Positions 1-9,163 of a DNA stretch of 64,000 bases are shown piece by piece (positions within the stretch are counted from its first letter, which is position 1; each line of letters begins with the position of its first letter). The stretch comes from Rhizobium rhizogenes NBRC 13257. GTDB taxonomy: Bacteria; Pseudomonadota; Alphaproteobacteria; Rhizobiales; Rhizobiaceae. The notes below the pieces were generated by a model, which was not told where the DNA came from, did not search any database, and saw only the letters and a list, made by a program, of their open reading frames with translations. The stretch covers positions 434,001 to 498,000 of the forward strand of contig NZ_BAYX01000004.1 in assembly GCF_000696095.1 (NCBI RefSeq), written 5' to 3'. The translations under genes and the position numbers were made by a program.

Positions 1-340
1 CACCGCCTATGACAGCCGCCGGCTGGTGCACGGCGAGGGGGTAGCGATCGGCATGGTGCTGGCGCATGAGTTTTCCTCGCGCCTCAATCTGGCAAGCCCC
101 GATGACGCCAAGCGCGTTGCGGCACATCTGAAGACGGTCGGCTTGCCGACGCGGATGGGCGATATTCCAGGCGAGCTGCCGCCGGCCGAAGTGCTGATGG
201 ATGCGATCGCGCAGGACAAGAAAGTCAAGAGCGGACAGCTCACCTTCATCCTCACCCGCGGCATCGGCCAGTCCTTCGTGGCCGATGATGTCCCGTCCTC
301 CGAGGTTCTGAGCTTCCTCAAGGAAAAACATCCGCAATGA
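1..340 (+). CDS. aroB: 3-dehydroquinate synthase, C-terminal part
   Basis: This is the tail of the second shikimate-pathway enzyme, which makes 3-dehydroquinate from DAHP in the cytoplasm. Only about the last 112 codons are here; the frame enters at base 2 and ends in a TGA at 338-340. The visible [10 protein letters not shown] stretch is the family's metal-binding HGE-AIGM motif, and the all-helical C-terminal domain follows it. The start lies outside the window. Its stop overlaps the next ATG in an ATGA, so the two genes are probably translationally coupled. Confidence 0.93.
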   Translation, partial: TAYDSRRLVHGEGVAIGMVLAHEFSSRLNLASPDDAKRVAAHLKTVGLPTRMGDIPGELPPAEVLMDAIAQDKKVKSGQLTFILTRGIGQSFVADDVPSSEVLSFLKEKHPQ

Positions 341-1647
341 CGGTCGAAGGCACGCTGGCGGTTCTGTTGGAATATTGGCCCGAGATCGCCTCGATCGTCG
401 TGCTCGTGTTGCTGTCGGCGTTTTTCTCCGGTTCGGAAACCGCGCTGACGGCGGCCTCGCGTAGCCGCGTTCACACGCTGGAGGCCAATGGCGACGAGCG
501 GGCGGGGATCGTGCGCAAGCTGATCGAACGCCGCGACCGCCTGATCGGTGCGCTGCTGATCGGCAATAACCTCGCCAATATTCTGGCGTCGTCGCTGGCG
601 ACCAGCGTGTTTCTCGGTCTCTTCGGCAATTCCGGCGTAGCGCTGGCAACGCTGGCCATGACCGTCATCCTCGTCATTTTCGCGGAAGTGCTACCGAAAA
701 GCTGGGCGATCTCGGCGCCGGATCGGTTTGCGCTCAATGTTGCTGGCACCGTGCGCCTTTTCGTCGCCGTCGTCGGGCCGATATCGAGTTTCGTGAATGC
801 CATCGTCCGGCAGATTCTCGGCGTCTTCGGCATCAACCTTTCCAGGGAAGTGTCGATGCTGTCGGCGCATGAGGAGCTGCGCGGCGCCGTCGATCTGCTG
901 CATCGCGAGGGGTCGGTGGTCAAGGCTGACCGCGACCGTCTGGGCGGCGTGCTTGATCTCGGCGAGCTGGAACTCTCCGATATCATGGTCCACCGCACAG
1001 CGATGCGTGCCATCAATGCCGACGATCCGCCCGATGTCGTGGTGCGCGCCATTCTCGACAGCCCCTATACGCGTATGCCGCTCTGGCGTGGCACGATCGA
1101 CAATATCATCGGCGTCGTGCACGCCAAGGATCTCCTGAGGGCGCTGGCCGAGCGCAATGCCGAGCCGGAGAACCTGGATATCGTCAAGATCGCCCAGAAG
1201 CCCTGGTTCGTGCCGGACAGCACCAATCTCGAAGACCAGCTGAATGCCTTCCTGCGCCGCAAGCAGCATTTCGCCGTCGTCGTCGACGAATATGGCGAGG
1301 TGCAGGGCATCGTCACGCTAGAGGATATTCTGGAAGAGATCGTCGGCGATATCGCCGATGAGCACGATCTCGATATCCAGGGCGTGCGCCAGGAGGCGGA
1401 CGGCTCGATCGTCGTCGATGGCGTAGTGCCGATCCGCGACCTGAACCGCGCGCTTGACTGGCATCTGCCGGATGAGGAGGCAACGACGATCGCCGGCCTT
1501 GTCATCCACGAATCAATGACTATCCCCGAAGAGCGCCAGGCTTTCACCTTCTACGGCAAGCGCTTCATCGTCATGAAGCGGGAAAAGAACCGCATCACCA
1601 AGCTACGTATCCGCCCCGCCGAGACGGAAGAGAACAAGCCGGAATAG
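337..1647 (+). CDS. CNNM/CBS-domain transporter of the HlyC/CorC family
   Basis: This 436-residue inner-membrane protein has the family's usual order: an N-terminal CNNM (DUF21) membrane domain with hydrophobic segments near residues 12-32, 65-85, 92-115 and 130-155, a CBS-domain pair around 205-335 ([20 protein letters not shown] is in the second CBS), and a C-terminal CorC_HlyC domain from about 345. Such proteins are linked to magnesium or cobalt efflux and were once called hemolysins; the substrate cannot be read here. It starts inside the aroB stop (ATGA). aroB followed by this gene is a common rhizobial order. Confidence 0.9.
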   Translation: MTVEGTLAVLLEYWPEIASIVVLVLLSAFFSGSETALTAASRSRVHTLEANGDERAGIVRKLIERRDRLIGALLIGNNLANILASSLATSVFLGLFGNSGVALATLAMTVILVIFAEVLPKSWAISAPDRFALNVAGTVRLFVAVVGPISSFVNAIVRQILGVFGINLSREVSMLSAHEELRGAVDLLHREGSVVKADRDRLGGVLDLGELELSDIMVHRTAMRAINADDPPDVVVRAILDSPYTRMPLWRGTIDNIIGVVHAKDLLRALAERNAEPENLDIVKIAQKPWFVPDSTNLEDQLNAFLRRKQHFAVVVDEYGEVQGIVTLEDILEEIVGDIADEHDLDIQGVRQEADGSIVVDGVVPIRDLNRALDWHLPDEEATTIAGLVIHESMTIPEERQAFTFYGKRFIVMKREKNRITKLRIRPAETEENKPE

Positions 1648-1653
1648 GGCTCG

Positions 1654-1941
1654 CTACCAGCGCACCGCTTCTCCAGGCGCCGCCGGTTCCACGGCGAGCG
1701 CGTGCAGTCCTGCATCCAGTTCCGGCTTCAAAAGCTCGTTGATCGCCCTGTGGCGGGCAAGGCGGGGCATGCCGGCGAACTTGGCGGAGACGATTCGAAC
1801 TCTTATATGAGTCTCGCCGGTTCCGGTCATGTCGGGCTGGTGGCCGGCGTGCATGTGGCTTTCGTTGATGACCGCAAGACGCTCGGGCGCGAAGGCGTCG
1901 ACGAGCTTTTTTTCAATGCGGGATTGTAGCGTCGTTTCCAT
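1654..1941 (-). CDS. bolA: BolA family protein
   Basis: This small cytoplasmic protein (95 residues) covers a full BolA fold. The family's conserved ESHMHAG stretch near residue 27 and the RHRAINELLKPEL helix near residue 63 are present. BolA proteins pair with monothiol glutaredoxins in iron-sulfur handling and can affect transcription and morphology. It ends 6 bases after the stop of the convergent transporter gene and is divergent from the J-protein gene at 2048. On the minus strand a TTGACA hexamer lies at 2006-2001, but I see no good -10 partner. Confidence 0.9.
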   Translation of the reverse strand: METTLQSRIEKKLVDAFAPERLAVINESHMHAGHQPDMTGTGETHIRVRIVSAKFAGMPRLARHRAINELLKPELDAGLHALAVEPAAPGEAVRW

Positions 1942-2007
1942 ATTCCCGCCATTTCCTCGTTCGCGAAAAAGGTTCCCACAAAGCCTATAACATTCCCATT
2001 TGTCAAT

Positions 2008-2040
2008 TCTTGTTGTGGGGTAATCGAGGCCTCATAATTA
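2008..2040 (+). promoter_or_regulatory. candidate sigma-70-like promoter of the J-protein gene
   Basis: TTGTTG at 2010-2015 and CATAAT at 2033-2038 are separated by 17 bases. Transcription would begin within a few bases of the ATG at 2048, giving an almost leaderless message, although an AGGG lies at 2040-2043. This is hexamer matching only. Confidence 0.3.
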
Positions 2041-2047
2041 GGGCGTC

Positions 2048-2668
2048 ATGAAACTTGATTCAAAATATTTCGATCGCATTCGAACCCGCCGCAGACGTGA
2101 GCCGGAGCCCGAACAGGCGCCGCCAACGTGCCAGTGGGACGGCTGCGACAAAAAGGGTACGCATCGCGCTCCGGTCGGGCGCAATGCGGAAGGGCAGTTC
2201 TTTTTGTTCTGCTTCGAGCACGTCAAGGACTACAACAAGGGCTACAATTATTTCTCCGGCCTCTCGGACGGCGAGATCGCGCGCTACCAGAAGGAAGCGA
2301 TCACCGGCCATCGTCCGACCTGGACCGTCGGCGTCAACAAGGCGGCGAAGAACAGCCCTCTGCAATCGGAAGTCCGCTCCGGTGCCTATACGCGGGTTCG
2401 CGATCCCTTCGGCTTCGTCAAGGATGGCGACGGCCGGGGCAGCGGGCCGCGCTTTCCAGAGCAGCGCAAGCTGAAGACGCTGGAGGCAAAGGCCTTCGAT
2501 ACGATGGGTCTCGGCGCCAACGCCACCTCGACGGAAATCAAGAGCCGCTACAAGGAACTGGTGAAAAAACATCATCCGGACGCCAATGGCGGCGACCGCG
2601 GCTCGGAGGAGCGCTTCCGCGCGGTCATCCAGGCTTATCAATTATTGAAACAGAACGGTTTTTGTTAA
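2048..2668 (+). CDS. J-domain protein with N-terminal Cys/His cluster
   Basis: This is a 206-residue protein with a C-terminal J domain (about residues 147-204) carrying the HPD tripeptide at 176-178, the element that stimulates DnaK ATPase. The N-terminal half has C28, C33, C55 and H58 spaced like a small metal-binding cluster (CQWDGC and CFEH). The Gly/Phe and zinc-finger domains of true DnaJ are absent, so it is a specialised co-chaperone. It lies just upstream of cobS-cobT on the same strand, an arrangement I recall from other rhizobia, and may serve the AAA+ chelatase; that link is inference. Confidence 0.85.
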   Translation: MKLDSKYFDRIRTRRRREPEPEQAPPTCQWDGCDKKGTHRAPVGRNAEGQFFLFCFEHVKDYNKGYNYFSGLSDGEIARYQKEAITGHRPTWTVGVNKAAKNSPLQSEVRSGAYTRVRDPFGFVKDGDGRGSGPRFPEQRKLKTLEAKAFDTMGLGANATSTEIKSRYKELVKKHHPDANGGDRGSEERFRAVIQAYQLLKQNGFC

Positions 2669-2976
2669 TTCCTGTCCTTGCTCTCCGTCTTCAATCAGGT
2701 ATGGTCCAAATCGGCTGAGGCCGTGGGCAACTGCGGCGGGGTGCGCAATTGGCTGGCTGCACCTCGGCCGACTTTCCGGATGCGGCGTTTCTTGTCCGGG
2801 ACTCTGTTCAAGAATGCTCGCAAGCGATCATTTCATCGCGTCGAGGTTTCGCTTCAGTCCCGGAGAAGTATCGCCGATGTTCCGACCAGACGGATGCGGG
2901 CAATAAACTGCGGCGTCATGATACAAATGGCTGAGATTGATATGGCTGGGTGACAGTCACCCGCCTTGGAGACATG
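2669..2976. other. 308-base gap between the J-protein gene and cobS
   Basis: I see no convincing gene here. A 91-codon frame from 2678 lacks a ribosome site and resembles nothing I know. No cobalamin-riboswitch core or B12 box was found. A short dyad lies at 2948-2962, just before cobS, and a GGAG at 2968-2971 is the probable cobS ribosome site. Confidence 0.5.
2948..2962. promoter_or_regulatory. dyad in the cobS 5' leader
   Basis: GGGTGAC-A-GTCACCC is a perfect 7-base inverted repeat with a single central base, ending 14 bases before the cobS ATG. It could be an operator or a tiny hairpin next to the ribosome site. No T-run follows it, so it is not a terminator. Confidence 0.35.
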
Positions 2977-3966
2977 ATGAGCAAGATTGACCTTGATATT
3001 TCCGAGACTCCCGACACCACCGTTTCGGTCCGTGACGTCTTTGGCATCGATTCCGATATTCGCGTTCCGGCCTACAGCAAGGGCGGCGCCTATGTGCCTG
3101 ATCTCGACACCGACTATCTGTTCGACCGCGAGACGACGCTCGCCATCCTCGCCGGTTTTGCCCATAACCGCCGCGTGATGATCTCGGGCTACCACGGCAC
3201 CGGCAAGTCCTCGCATATCGAGCAGGTCGCCGCCCGCCTCAACTGGCCCTGCGTGCGTATCAACCTCGACAGCCATGTCAGCCGTATCGACCTCGTCGGC
3301 AAGGACGCGATCGTCGTCAAGGACGGGCTGCAGATCACCGAATTCAAGGACGGCATCCTGCCTTGGGCCTACCAGCACAATGTTGCGCTCGTCTTCGACG
3401 AATACGACGCCGGCCGTCCGGATGTGATGTTCGTTATCCAGCGCGTGCTGGAATCCTCCGGCCGCCTGACGCTGCTCGACCAGAGCCGCGTTATCCGCCC
3501 GCACCCGGCCTTCCGCCTGTTCGCGACCGCCAACACCATCGGCCTCGGCGACACGACCGGCCTTTATCACGGCACGCAGCAGATCAACCAGGCGCAGATG
3601 GACCGCTGGTCGATCGTAACGACGCTGAACTACCTGCCGCACGAAAACGAAGTCAACATCGTGCTCGCCAAGGTGAAGTCCTTCCGCACGGAGAAGGGCC
3701 GCGACACCGTATCCAAGATGGTTCGCGTCGCCGATCTGACCCGCGCTGCCTTCATGAACGGCGATCTGTCGACCGTCATGAGCCCGCGTACGGTCATCAC
3801 CTGGGCGGAAAATGCGGAAATCTTCGGTGATGTCGCCTTCGCCTTCCGCGTCACCTTCCTCAACAAGTGCGATGAGCTGGAGCGGCCGCTGGTCGCCGAG
3901 CATTATCAGCGCGCCTTCGGCATCGAGCTGAAGGAAAGTGCTGCCAACATCGTGCTCGAAGCCTAA
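2977..3966 (+). CDS. cobS: aerobic cobaltochelatase subunit CobS
   Basis: CobS is the AAA+ ATPase of the CobN-CobS-CobT complex, which inserts cobalt into hydrogenobyrinic acid a,c-diamide in aerobic cobalamin synthesis. The 329 residues match the family's usual length (about 330). Walker A is GYHGTGKS at residues 71-78 and Walker B is LVFDEYD near 132-138. ATG 2977 (MSKIDLDI) was chosen over ATG 2974 and an upstream GTG because GGAG at 2968-2971 then has a 5-base spacing and the N-terminus matches known CobS. cobT follows 17 bases later. cobN is not in the window. Confidence 0.96.
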   Translation: MSKIDLDISETPDTTVSVRDVFGIDSDIRVPAYSKGGAYVPDLDTDYLFDRETTLAILAGFAHNRRVMISGYHGTGKSSHIEQVAARLNWPCVRINLDSHVSRIDLVGKDAIVVKDGLQITEFKDGILPWAYQHNVALVFDEYDAGRPDVMFVIQRVLESSGRLTLLDQSRVIRPHPAFRLFATANTIGLGDTTGLYHGTQQINQAQMDRWSIVTTLNYLPHENEVNIVLAKVKSFRTEKGRDTVSKMVRVADLTRAAFMNGDLSTVMSPRTVITWAENAEIFGDVAFAFRVTFLNKCDELERPLVAEHYQRAFGIELKESAANIVLEA

Positions 3967-3983
3967 GGAAGAACCGACAAGTC

Positions 3984-5882
3984 ATGTCAGGTCGCGGAGA
4001 CAATTCCAAAGCGAAGCCGGGCGCCCCGGTGGACATGGAGCCGTTGCGTCGGGCGATTACCGGCTGCGTGCGCTCGATCGCCGGCGATGCCGAGGTCGAG
4101 GTCGCCTTCGCCAACGAGCGTCCGGGAATGACGGGCGAGCGCATTCGCCTGCCGGAGCTTTCGAAGCGGCCGACGGCGCATGAGCTGGCGGTGACGCGCG
4201 GTCTCGGCGATTCGATGGCGCTTAGGCTTGCCTGCCATGATGCCCGCGTGCATGCCGTCATGGCGCCGCAAGGCGCCGACGCCCGCTCGATCTTCGATGC
4301 GGTCGAGCAGGCGCGGGTCGAATCGATCGGTGCCCTGCGCATGAGCGGCGTGGCCTCCAACCTCAACTCGATGAACTCGGAAAAATACGCCAAGGCGAAC
4401 TTCTCCGGCATCGAACGGCAGGAAGATGCGCCGATCGGCGAAGCCATGGCGATGATCGTGCGCGAGAAGCTGACCGGTCAGAAGCCTCCGGAAAGTGCGG
4501 GCAAGGTGCTCGACCTCTGGCGGTCCTTCATCGAAGAAAAGACCGGCGGCGAACTCGACAATCTCACCTCCAGCATCAACGACCAGCAAAGCTTTGCCCG
4601 TGCTGTCCGCAGCATGCTGACGGCCATGGAGATGGCAGAGGAATACGGCGACCAGGAAATGGAGCCGGATTCCGACGAGGAGTCTGCCGAGGAAGACAAG
4701 CCGAGCGGCGAGGATCAGGACGACCAGGATGTCGAGAGCGACGATGGCTCCGACTCCGCGCCGGCCGAGGACAGCGAAGCCTCAGACGAACAGATGGACG
4801 ACGGCGAGATGGACGGCGCCGAAATCTCCGATGACGACATGAGCGAAGAGGGTGAAGAGGATTCGGAAACGCCGGGCGAAACCCGCCGTCCGAACACGCC
4901 CTTTGCCGATTTCAACGAAAAGGTCGACTACCACGTCTTCACCGAGGAATACGACGAGACCACGACGGCGCAGGAACTCTGCGACACGGTCGAGCTTGAG
5001 CGCCTGCGTGCCTTCCTCGACAAGCAGCTTGCGCATCTGCAGGGTGCAGTCGGGCGGCTTGCCAACCGCCTTCAGCGTCGCCTGATGGCGCAGCAGAACC
5101 GCTCCTGGGACTTCGACCTGGAAGAGGGCTATCTCGACCCGGCGCGTCTGACGCGTCTGATCATCGACCCGATGCAGGCGCTGTCCTTCAAGATGGAGCG
5201 CGACACGCAGTTCCGCGATACGGTTGTGACGCTGCTGATCGACAATTCCGGTTCGATGCGCGGCCGACCGATCACGGTTGCGGCCTCCTGTGCCGACATT
5301 CTGGCGCGCACGCTGGAACGTTGCGGTGTCAAGGTCGAGATTCTCGGCTTCACCACCAAGGCCTGGAAGGGCGGACAGGCGCGCGAAAAGTGGCTCGCCG
5401 GCGGCAAGCCGCAGACGCCGGGCCGCCTCAACGACCTGCGCCACATCATCTACAAATCCGCTGACGAGCCCTATCGCAGGTCGCGCGCCAATCTCGGCTT
5501 GATGATGCGCGAAGGCCTGCTCAAGGAAAATATCGATGGCGAAGCGCTGATCTGGGCGCATAACCGCCTTCTCGGCCGCCGTGAGCAGCGCCGCATCCTG
5601 ATGATGATCTCGGACGGTGCTCCGGTCGACGATTCGACGCTGTCGGTCAATCCGGGCAACTATCTGGAACGGCACCTGCGCGCCGTGATCGAGCAGATCG
5701 AGACGCGTTCGCCGGTGGAACTCTTGGCGATCGGTATCGGCCATGACGTCACGCGTTATTATCGTCGCGCCGTGACGATCGTCGATGCCGACGAGCTGGC
5801 CGGCGCCATGACCGAGCAGCTTGCCTCGCTGTTCGAGGATCAGGCGAGCCAGCCGCGCTCGCGTATGCGCCGCGCAAGCTGA
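3984..5882 (+). CDS. cobT: aerobic cobaltochelatase subunit CobT
   Basis: CobT is the von Willebrand A-type partner of CobS in the cobaltochelatase, analogous to BchD/ChlD of magnesium chelatase. The 632-residue protein has an N-terminal helical part, a very acidic Glu/Asp/Ser linker around residues 225-310, and a C-terminal VWA domain with the MIDAS motif DNSGS at 420-424. CobS and CobT form ring complexes that drive CobN. It is 17 bases downstream of cobS and surely in the same operon. The length and the acidic linker are typical of rhizobial CobT. Confidence 0.96.
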   Translation: MSGRGDNSKAKPGAPVDMEPLRRAITGCVRSIAGDAEVEVAFANERPGMTGERIRLPELSKRPTAHELAVTRGLGDSMALRLACHDARVHAVMAPQGADARSIFDAVEQARVESIGALRMSGVASNLNSMNSEKYAKANFSGIERQEDAPIGEAMAMIVREKLTGQKPPESAGKVLDLWRSFIEEKTGGELDNLTSSINDQQSFARAVRSMLTAMEMAEEYGDQEMEPDSDEESAEEDKPSGEDQDDQDVESDDGSDSAPAEDSEASDEQMDDGEMDGAEISDDDMSEEGEEDSETPGETRRPNTPFADFNEKVDYHVFTEEYDETTTAQELCDTVELERLRAFLDKQLAHLQGAVGRLANRLQRRLMAQQNRSWDFDLEEGYLDPARLTRLIIDPMQALSFKMERDTQFRDTVVTLLIDNSGSMRGRPITVAASCADILARTLERCGVKVEILGFTTKAWKGGQAREKWLAGGKPQTPGRLNDLRHIIYKSADEPYRRSRANLGLMMREGLLKENIDGEALIWAHNRLLGRREQRRILMMISDGAPVDDSTLSVNPGNYLERHLRAVIEQIETRSPVELLAIGIGHDVTRYYRRAVTIVDADELAGAMTEQLASLFEDQASQPRSRMRRAS

Positions 5883-5968
5883 ACGCCTTAGGCTTGTTTC
5901 CAGCATCGGCCGTTCGGCCGGTGCGCTTACCGATAGCCGTCCTGATCCCGTAGGCCCCGTGAGAGCCC

Positions 5969-6985
5969 ATGAAACGTTTCTGCCGCGCGACCATGCTTGT
6001 GATGCTGCTCGCCGGCTGCGCCGCCGTGGATACGCCGGAAGGCGGCCCGGCGGAGATCCACGCGACGGCGATCTCCGCATTCAAGGCCGGTTCCGGGCTG
6101 ACCCGATTCGGCGCGCTCGAATTCCTGGGCGGTCTTGAGCTTAGCTCGAGCAATCCGCTTCTCGGCGCCATCTCCGCCATCCGTTTCCGACCCGATCAAC
6201 GCCGTTTCATCTCAGTGCTGGATACCGGCCACTGGCTGACCGGGACCATCGAGCGCGACGAGGATGGCAGGCTGAAGGGCATCGCCGATGCGCGCATCAT
6301 GCCGATGATCGACCGCCGCGGTATGACGGATGCCGGCAAGGGCGCGATGGACGCGGAGGGGCTGGCGCTTAAGGGCGACCATGTGCTCGTCAGCTATGAG
6401 CAGTATCACCGGGTCGATGCCTATCCCGATCCCGGCTTCGAGACATCGCCGCCCAATAGCAGCATTCCGATTCTCATCCCGAGAAAGGAATTGCGTGCCA
6501 ACCGCAGCCTTGAAGCCCTGGTGATCGCGCCGCAATCGAGCCCGCTTGCGGGTGCTGCGGTAATCGTCGCGGAGGACAGCCTGGATGATCAGGGCAATAT
6601 GCTGGCGGCGATCCTGGATGGGCCTCTGAAGGGCCGCTTCGCCGTGAGGCATAGCGACGATTTCGACGCCAGCGACGGCGTGTTCCTGCCGGATGGCGAT
6701 CTGTTGCTGTTGGAGCGGCGTTTCGATCTGGCGCATGGTATCGGTGTGCGTATCCGCCGTATTGCCGGCAGCGATATTAGGCCGGGCGCGGTCGTGGACG
6801 GCACCGTCATCTTCGAAGCCAATTCCACTTACCAGATCGACAATATGGAAGGGCTGGACGCCTTCCGCGCGGCCGACGGCACGATCCATCTGATCATGGT
6901 CTCCGACGACAATCATTCGATCCTGCAGCGAAGCCTGATGCTGGAATTCCGGCTGCACGACGAGAGGCTGGTCAGCCAAAATTGA
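5969..6985 (+). CDS. esterase-like (phytase-domain) lipoprotein
   Basis: This 338-residue exported protein belongs to the 'esterase-like activity of phytase' family (beta-propeller type, PF13449-like). The N-terminus is a lipoprotein signal, with the lipobox LAGC ending at Cys 19. Family hallmarks seen are FLGGLELSS, FRPDQRRFISVLDTGHW, AMDAEGLAL and QIDNMEGLDAFRA. The enzyme activity and substrate of this family are poorly defined. It sits 86 bases after cobT and ends at a strong terminator, so it may be read from cobT or from its own promoter. Confidence 0.8.
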   Translation: MKRFCRATMLVMLLAGCAAVDTPEGGPAEIHATAISAFKAGSGLTRFGALEFLGGLELSSSNPLLGAISAIRFRPDQRRFISVLDTGHWLTGTIERDEDGRLKGIADARIMPMIDRRGMTDAGKGAMDAEGLALKGDHVLVSYEQYHRVDAYPDPGFETSPPNSSIPILIPRKELRANRSLEALVIAPQSSPLAGAAVIVAEDSLDDQGNMLAAILDGPLKGRFAVRHSDDFDASDGVFLPDGDLLLLERRFDLAHGIGVRIRRIAGSDIRPGAVVDGTVIFEANSTYQIDNMEGLDAFRAADGTIHLIMVSDDNHSILQRSLMLEFRLHDERLVSQN

Positions 6986-6987
6986 AA

Positions 6988-7011
6988 AAGCCCGCGTCTT
7001 GCGCGGGCTTC
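6988..7011 (+). terminator. rho-independent terminator after the esterase-like gene
   Basis: AGCCCGCG and CGCGGGCT pair around a TCTTG loop and are followed by a short T-tract. An A-tract precedes the stem, so the hairpin could also serve the convergent yhhQ gene. Confidence 0.8.
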
Positions 7012-7034
7012 CATCGGCCTATTATGGCTGATGC

Positions 7035-7673
7035 TTACGCAGTCGGCGCCTGCGGGATCGGCTTCAGCATGTTCATCAGCGCGCCGTAGGGCAGCAGCAT
7101 GATGAGGCCGACCGTCACCTTCACCGAGAAATCGCCGATCGCCCAGGAGATCCAGCGCGGAGCCGAGGTGGAAAACACGCCAAGAATCGGCGCCCAGTCG
7201 ATGGCGAAGGGATCGTTCGGACCGAAGAAGACGAACCACGGCGCGAAGGCGAAGGAGAAGAAGATCAGGGTGTCGAGCATCGAGCCGATCAGCGAACCGA
7301 ACAGCGGCGCGCGCCACCAGGCCATGCGGCGCAGGCGGTTGAATACGGAGATGTCGAGAAGCTGGCCGGCGAGATAGGCGGAGCCGGAGGCAATCGCGAT
7401 GCGCGGCTGGGCGGTGACGAAGGAGAGTGCGACACCGACGACGAAGCCGGCGAACACCACCTTGCGCGCAGCCTTCGGCCCGAACTGGCGATTGGTCAGG
7501 TCGGTGATCAGGAAGGCGACGGGATAGGTGAAAGCACCCCAGGTCAGGATGTCGGCAAGATTGATGCCGGCGAGTGTTGCCTGCAGCGGATACTGCACGA
7601 GGATGTTCGAGGCGACGACGACAAGCGTCATCAGCAGAACGTAGATCAAGGTATGGCGCGATTTCATAAGCAT
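7035..7673 (-). CDS. yhhQ: queuosine precursor transporter
   Basis: YhhQ (COG1738, VUT family) is an inner-membrane importer of queuosine precursors such as preQ0, preQ1 or queuine, used to make the modified base of GUN-decoding tRNAs. The 212-residue protein is nearly all hydrophobic, with six segments; family features include NILVQYPL near residue 23, FPVAFLITDLTNR-type sequence (here YPVAFLITDLTNRQFG) and the SLIGSMLDTLIFF helix. ATG 7673 is preceded by AGGA with a 7-base A-rich spacer; an in-frame ATG at 7667 is the alternative. A structured leader lies directly upstream. Confidence 0.93.
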   Translation of the reverse strand: MLMKSRHTLIYVLLMTLVVVASNILVQYPLQATLAGINLADILTWGAFTYPVAFLITDLTNRQFGPKAARKVVFAGFVVGVALSFVTAQPRIAIASGSAYLAGQLLDISVFNRLRRMAWWRAPLFGSLIGSMLDTLIFFSFAFAPWFVFFGPNDPFAIDWAPILGVFSTSAPRWISWAIGDFSVKVTVGLIMLLPYGALMNMLKPIPQAPTA

Positions 7674-7715
7674 TTTTTTATCCTGGGAGATGCCACCAGT
7701 TGGAGTGAAAACCGG
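7665..7715 (-). promoter_or_regulatory. pseudoknot-like leader of yhhQ, possible preQ1-type riboswitch
   Basis: Read on the minus strand, CTGG and CCAG form a stem whose loop contains GCAT. After an A-rich stretch (GATAAAAAA) the start codon region reads ATGC, which can pair with that GCAT. This gives the stem / loop / A-rich strand / second-stem order of an H-type pseudoknot, the same topology as preQ1-I riboswitches. A competing hairpin, CCGGTT with AACTGG, uses the same CTGG. The conserved preQ1-I loop bases are not clearly present, so this is a hypothesis based on topology and the downstream gene. Confidence 0.35.
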
Positions 7716-7720
7716 ACATG

Positions 7721-7756
7721 GGAAAAGGCTTGCCCGGAGATGATCCGTGCAAGCCT
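7721..7756 (-). terminator. rho-independent terminator of rpmB
   Basis: On the minus strand AGGCTTGC pairs with GCAAGCCT around a 15-base loop and is followed by TTTTCC. It separates rpmB from yhhQ. Confidence 0.8.
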
Positions 7757-7789
7757 CTCAGCCCGTATGCTAGTCAGAAGTGCTAAAGC

Positions 7790-8095
7790 TTAAGCGGCTA
7801 CGGCAGCAGCGGCTTCGGCGGTCTTCTTGATGATCTGGCGGCGCAGCAGGCGCGCACGCTGGCTGAGCTCGTTTTCGCTGGCCTTCAGAAGGAAAGCGTC
7901 GAGGCCGCCACGATGCTCGACCGAACGGAGGCCTGCAGCGGAAACGCGCAGACGATAACGCTGGCCAAGAACGTCAGAGATCAACGTGACCTGGCAGAGG
8001 TTCGGAAGGAACCGACGCTTGGTCTTGTTGTTGGCGTGGCTGACATTGTTGCCCACGAGGACGGCCTTGCCGGTCAATTCGCACATGCGGGACAT
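7790..8095 (-). CDS. rpmB: 50S ribosomal protein L28
   Basis: L28 is a small protein of the large ribosomal subunit. The 101-residue sequence starts [33 protein letters not shown] and contains the typical [10 protein letters not shown] and [17 protein letters not shown] stretches of rhizobial L28. The longer upstream frame (to 8287) is spurious, because the family's conserved N-terminus begins at ATG 8095. It has a single N-terminal Cys rather than paired CxxC motifs, so it appears to be the zinc-independent form. A strong terminator follows. Confidence 0.97.
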
Positions 8096-8339
8096 GGAAC
8101 ACCTACTTTTGTTTTTCTCGGCCGCTGAAAAGTCGTTCCGGGCAAAACCCAGCGCGCAATCCAACAGGCCATAATTGGAAAGTTGCGGTTCTATAGTCAG
8201 AGCAGCCGTCCGCGTCAAGCCAAACCTTGAGCTTTCCCGCAATTCCGTCAAAAAGCTGCTATTTTCTGGTGGTCGCAGTGAGCACATAAAGCGCCTATAT
8301 ATCTTGCCTGCTCTTTGTTGTTTGTTGAAGGCTTCGGTG

Positions 8340-9116
8340 ATGATTCATTTTCGGAAGTGGCTCTTTGTTTCGGCCCTGGTAGCGTCGATGCCCCTGTCGG
8401 CATCGGCCGATCCGGTGCGGCATGAGACCCAGTACCGCGTCTCGCTCGCCGGTCTTCCGATCGCCAGGGCGGATTTCAAGACCGAGGTCAAGGACAAGCA
8501 GTTCACCATCCGAGGCGATATTACCTCGTCGGGTCTTGCCGATCTCGTTACCTCGATCGATGCGAGAACCGATGTGACCGGCGTGGTCGGCGACAGCAGG
8601 CTGCAGGCGACGCATTACACGCTCTACTACAAGAGCGGCAAACGGGAGCGCACCTATGACGTCGCCTATACCGACGGCAATGTGACCTCGAACAGCATCA
8701 CGCCGGAACCGAATCGGCCGGCGAGCTGGATTCCGCTTGGCGGCGGCGATCTGAAATCGGTTCTTGACCCGATTTCCGGCATGATTTTCCCGGCGACCCC
8801 CAATCTCAACCTCTGCAACCAGACGCTGTCCGTCTTCGACGGCGAAATGCGGATGGATCTGAAACTGTCGCCGAAGGGGTCGCACCCCTTCTCGACGGAT
8901 GGTTTCAAGGGCAAGACGATCGCCTGCGGCGTCCGCTTCACGCCGAAGAGCGGTTATAAGTCAACGCGCAAGGACTATCTCTATCTCGCCAAGAGCGACG
9001 GGATGGAGATCTGGTTTGCCAAGGCCGAGGTCATGAATGTATATGCTCCGGTTTACGTTCGCATCCCGACCCAATATGGGACCGTGACGATCACTGCCGT
9101 GAAATACGGCAGCTAG
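8340..9116 (+). CDS. DUF3108 periplasmic protein
   Basis: This is a 258-residue exported protein of unknown function. ATG 8340, preceded by GAAGG at about 8-base spacing, gives an N-terminal signal peptide (positive start, hydrophobic core [16 protein letters not shown], cleavage near residue 23). A longer frame from 8175 would bury the signal peptide and is rejected. The body matches DUF3108, a beta-rich family seen in many proteobacterial envelopes; visible features are [15 protein letters not shown] and paired Cys at CNQTL and IACGVRF. It lies 47 bases before the DMT transporter gene. Confidence 0.8.
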
Positions 9117-9163
9117 CGGGCTTTCGATGCTGACGCCCGCTGCAACAGACCGTGGGGGCAGGG

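Noticed and set aside
1978..2006. Sigma-70 promoter for bolA from the TTGACA at 2006-2001
   Set aside because: No acceptable -10 at 16-18 bases; CTTTGT is too weak to call.
2678..2953. 91-codon open frame between the J-protein gene and cobS
   Set aside because: No ribosome site, no recognisable similarity and poor codon pattern.
2669..2976. Cobalamin riboswitch before cobS
   Set aside because: No B12 box or core elements were found; only a small dyad is present.
4782..6080. 432-codon open frame opposite cobT
   Set aside because: Shadow of cobT; Arg-rich and not protein-like.
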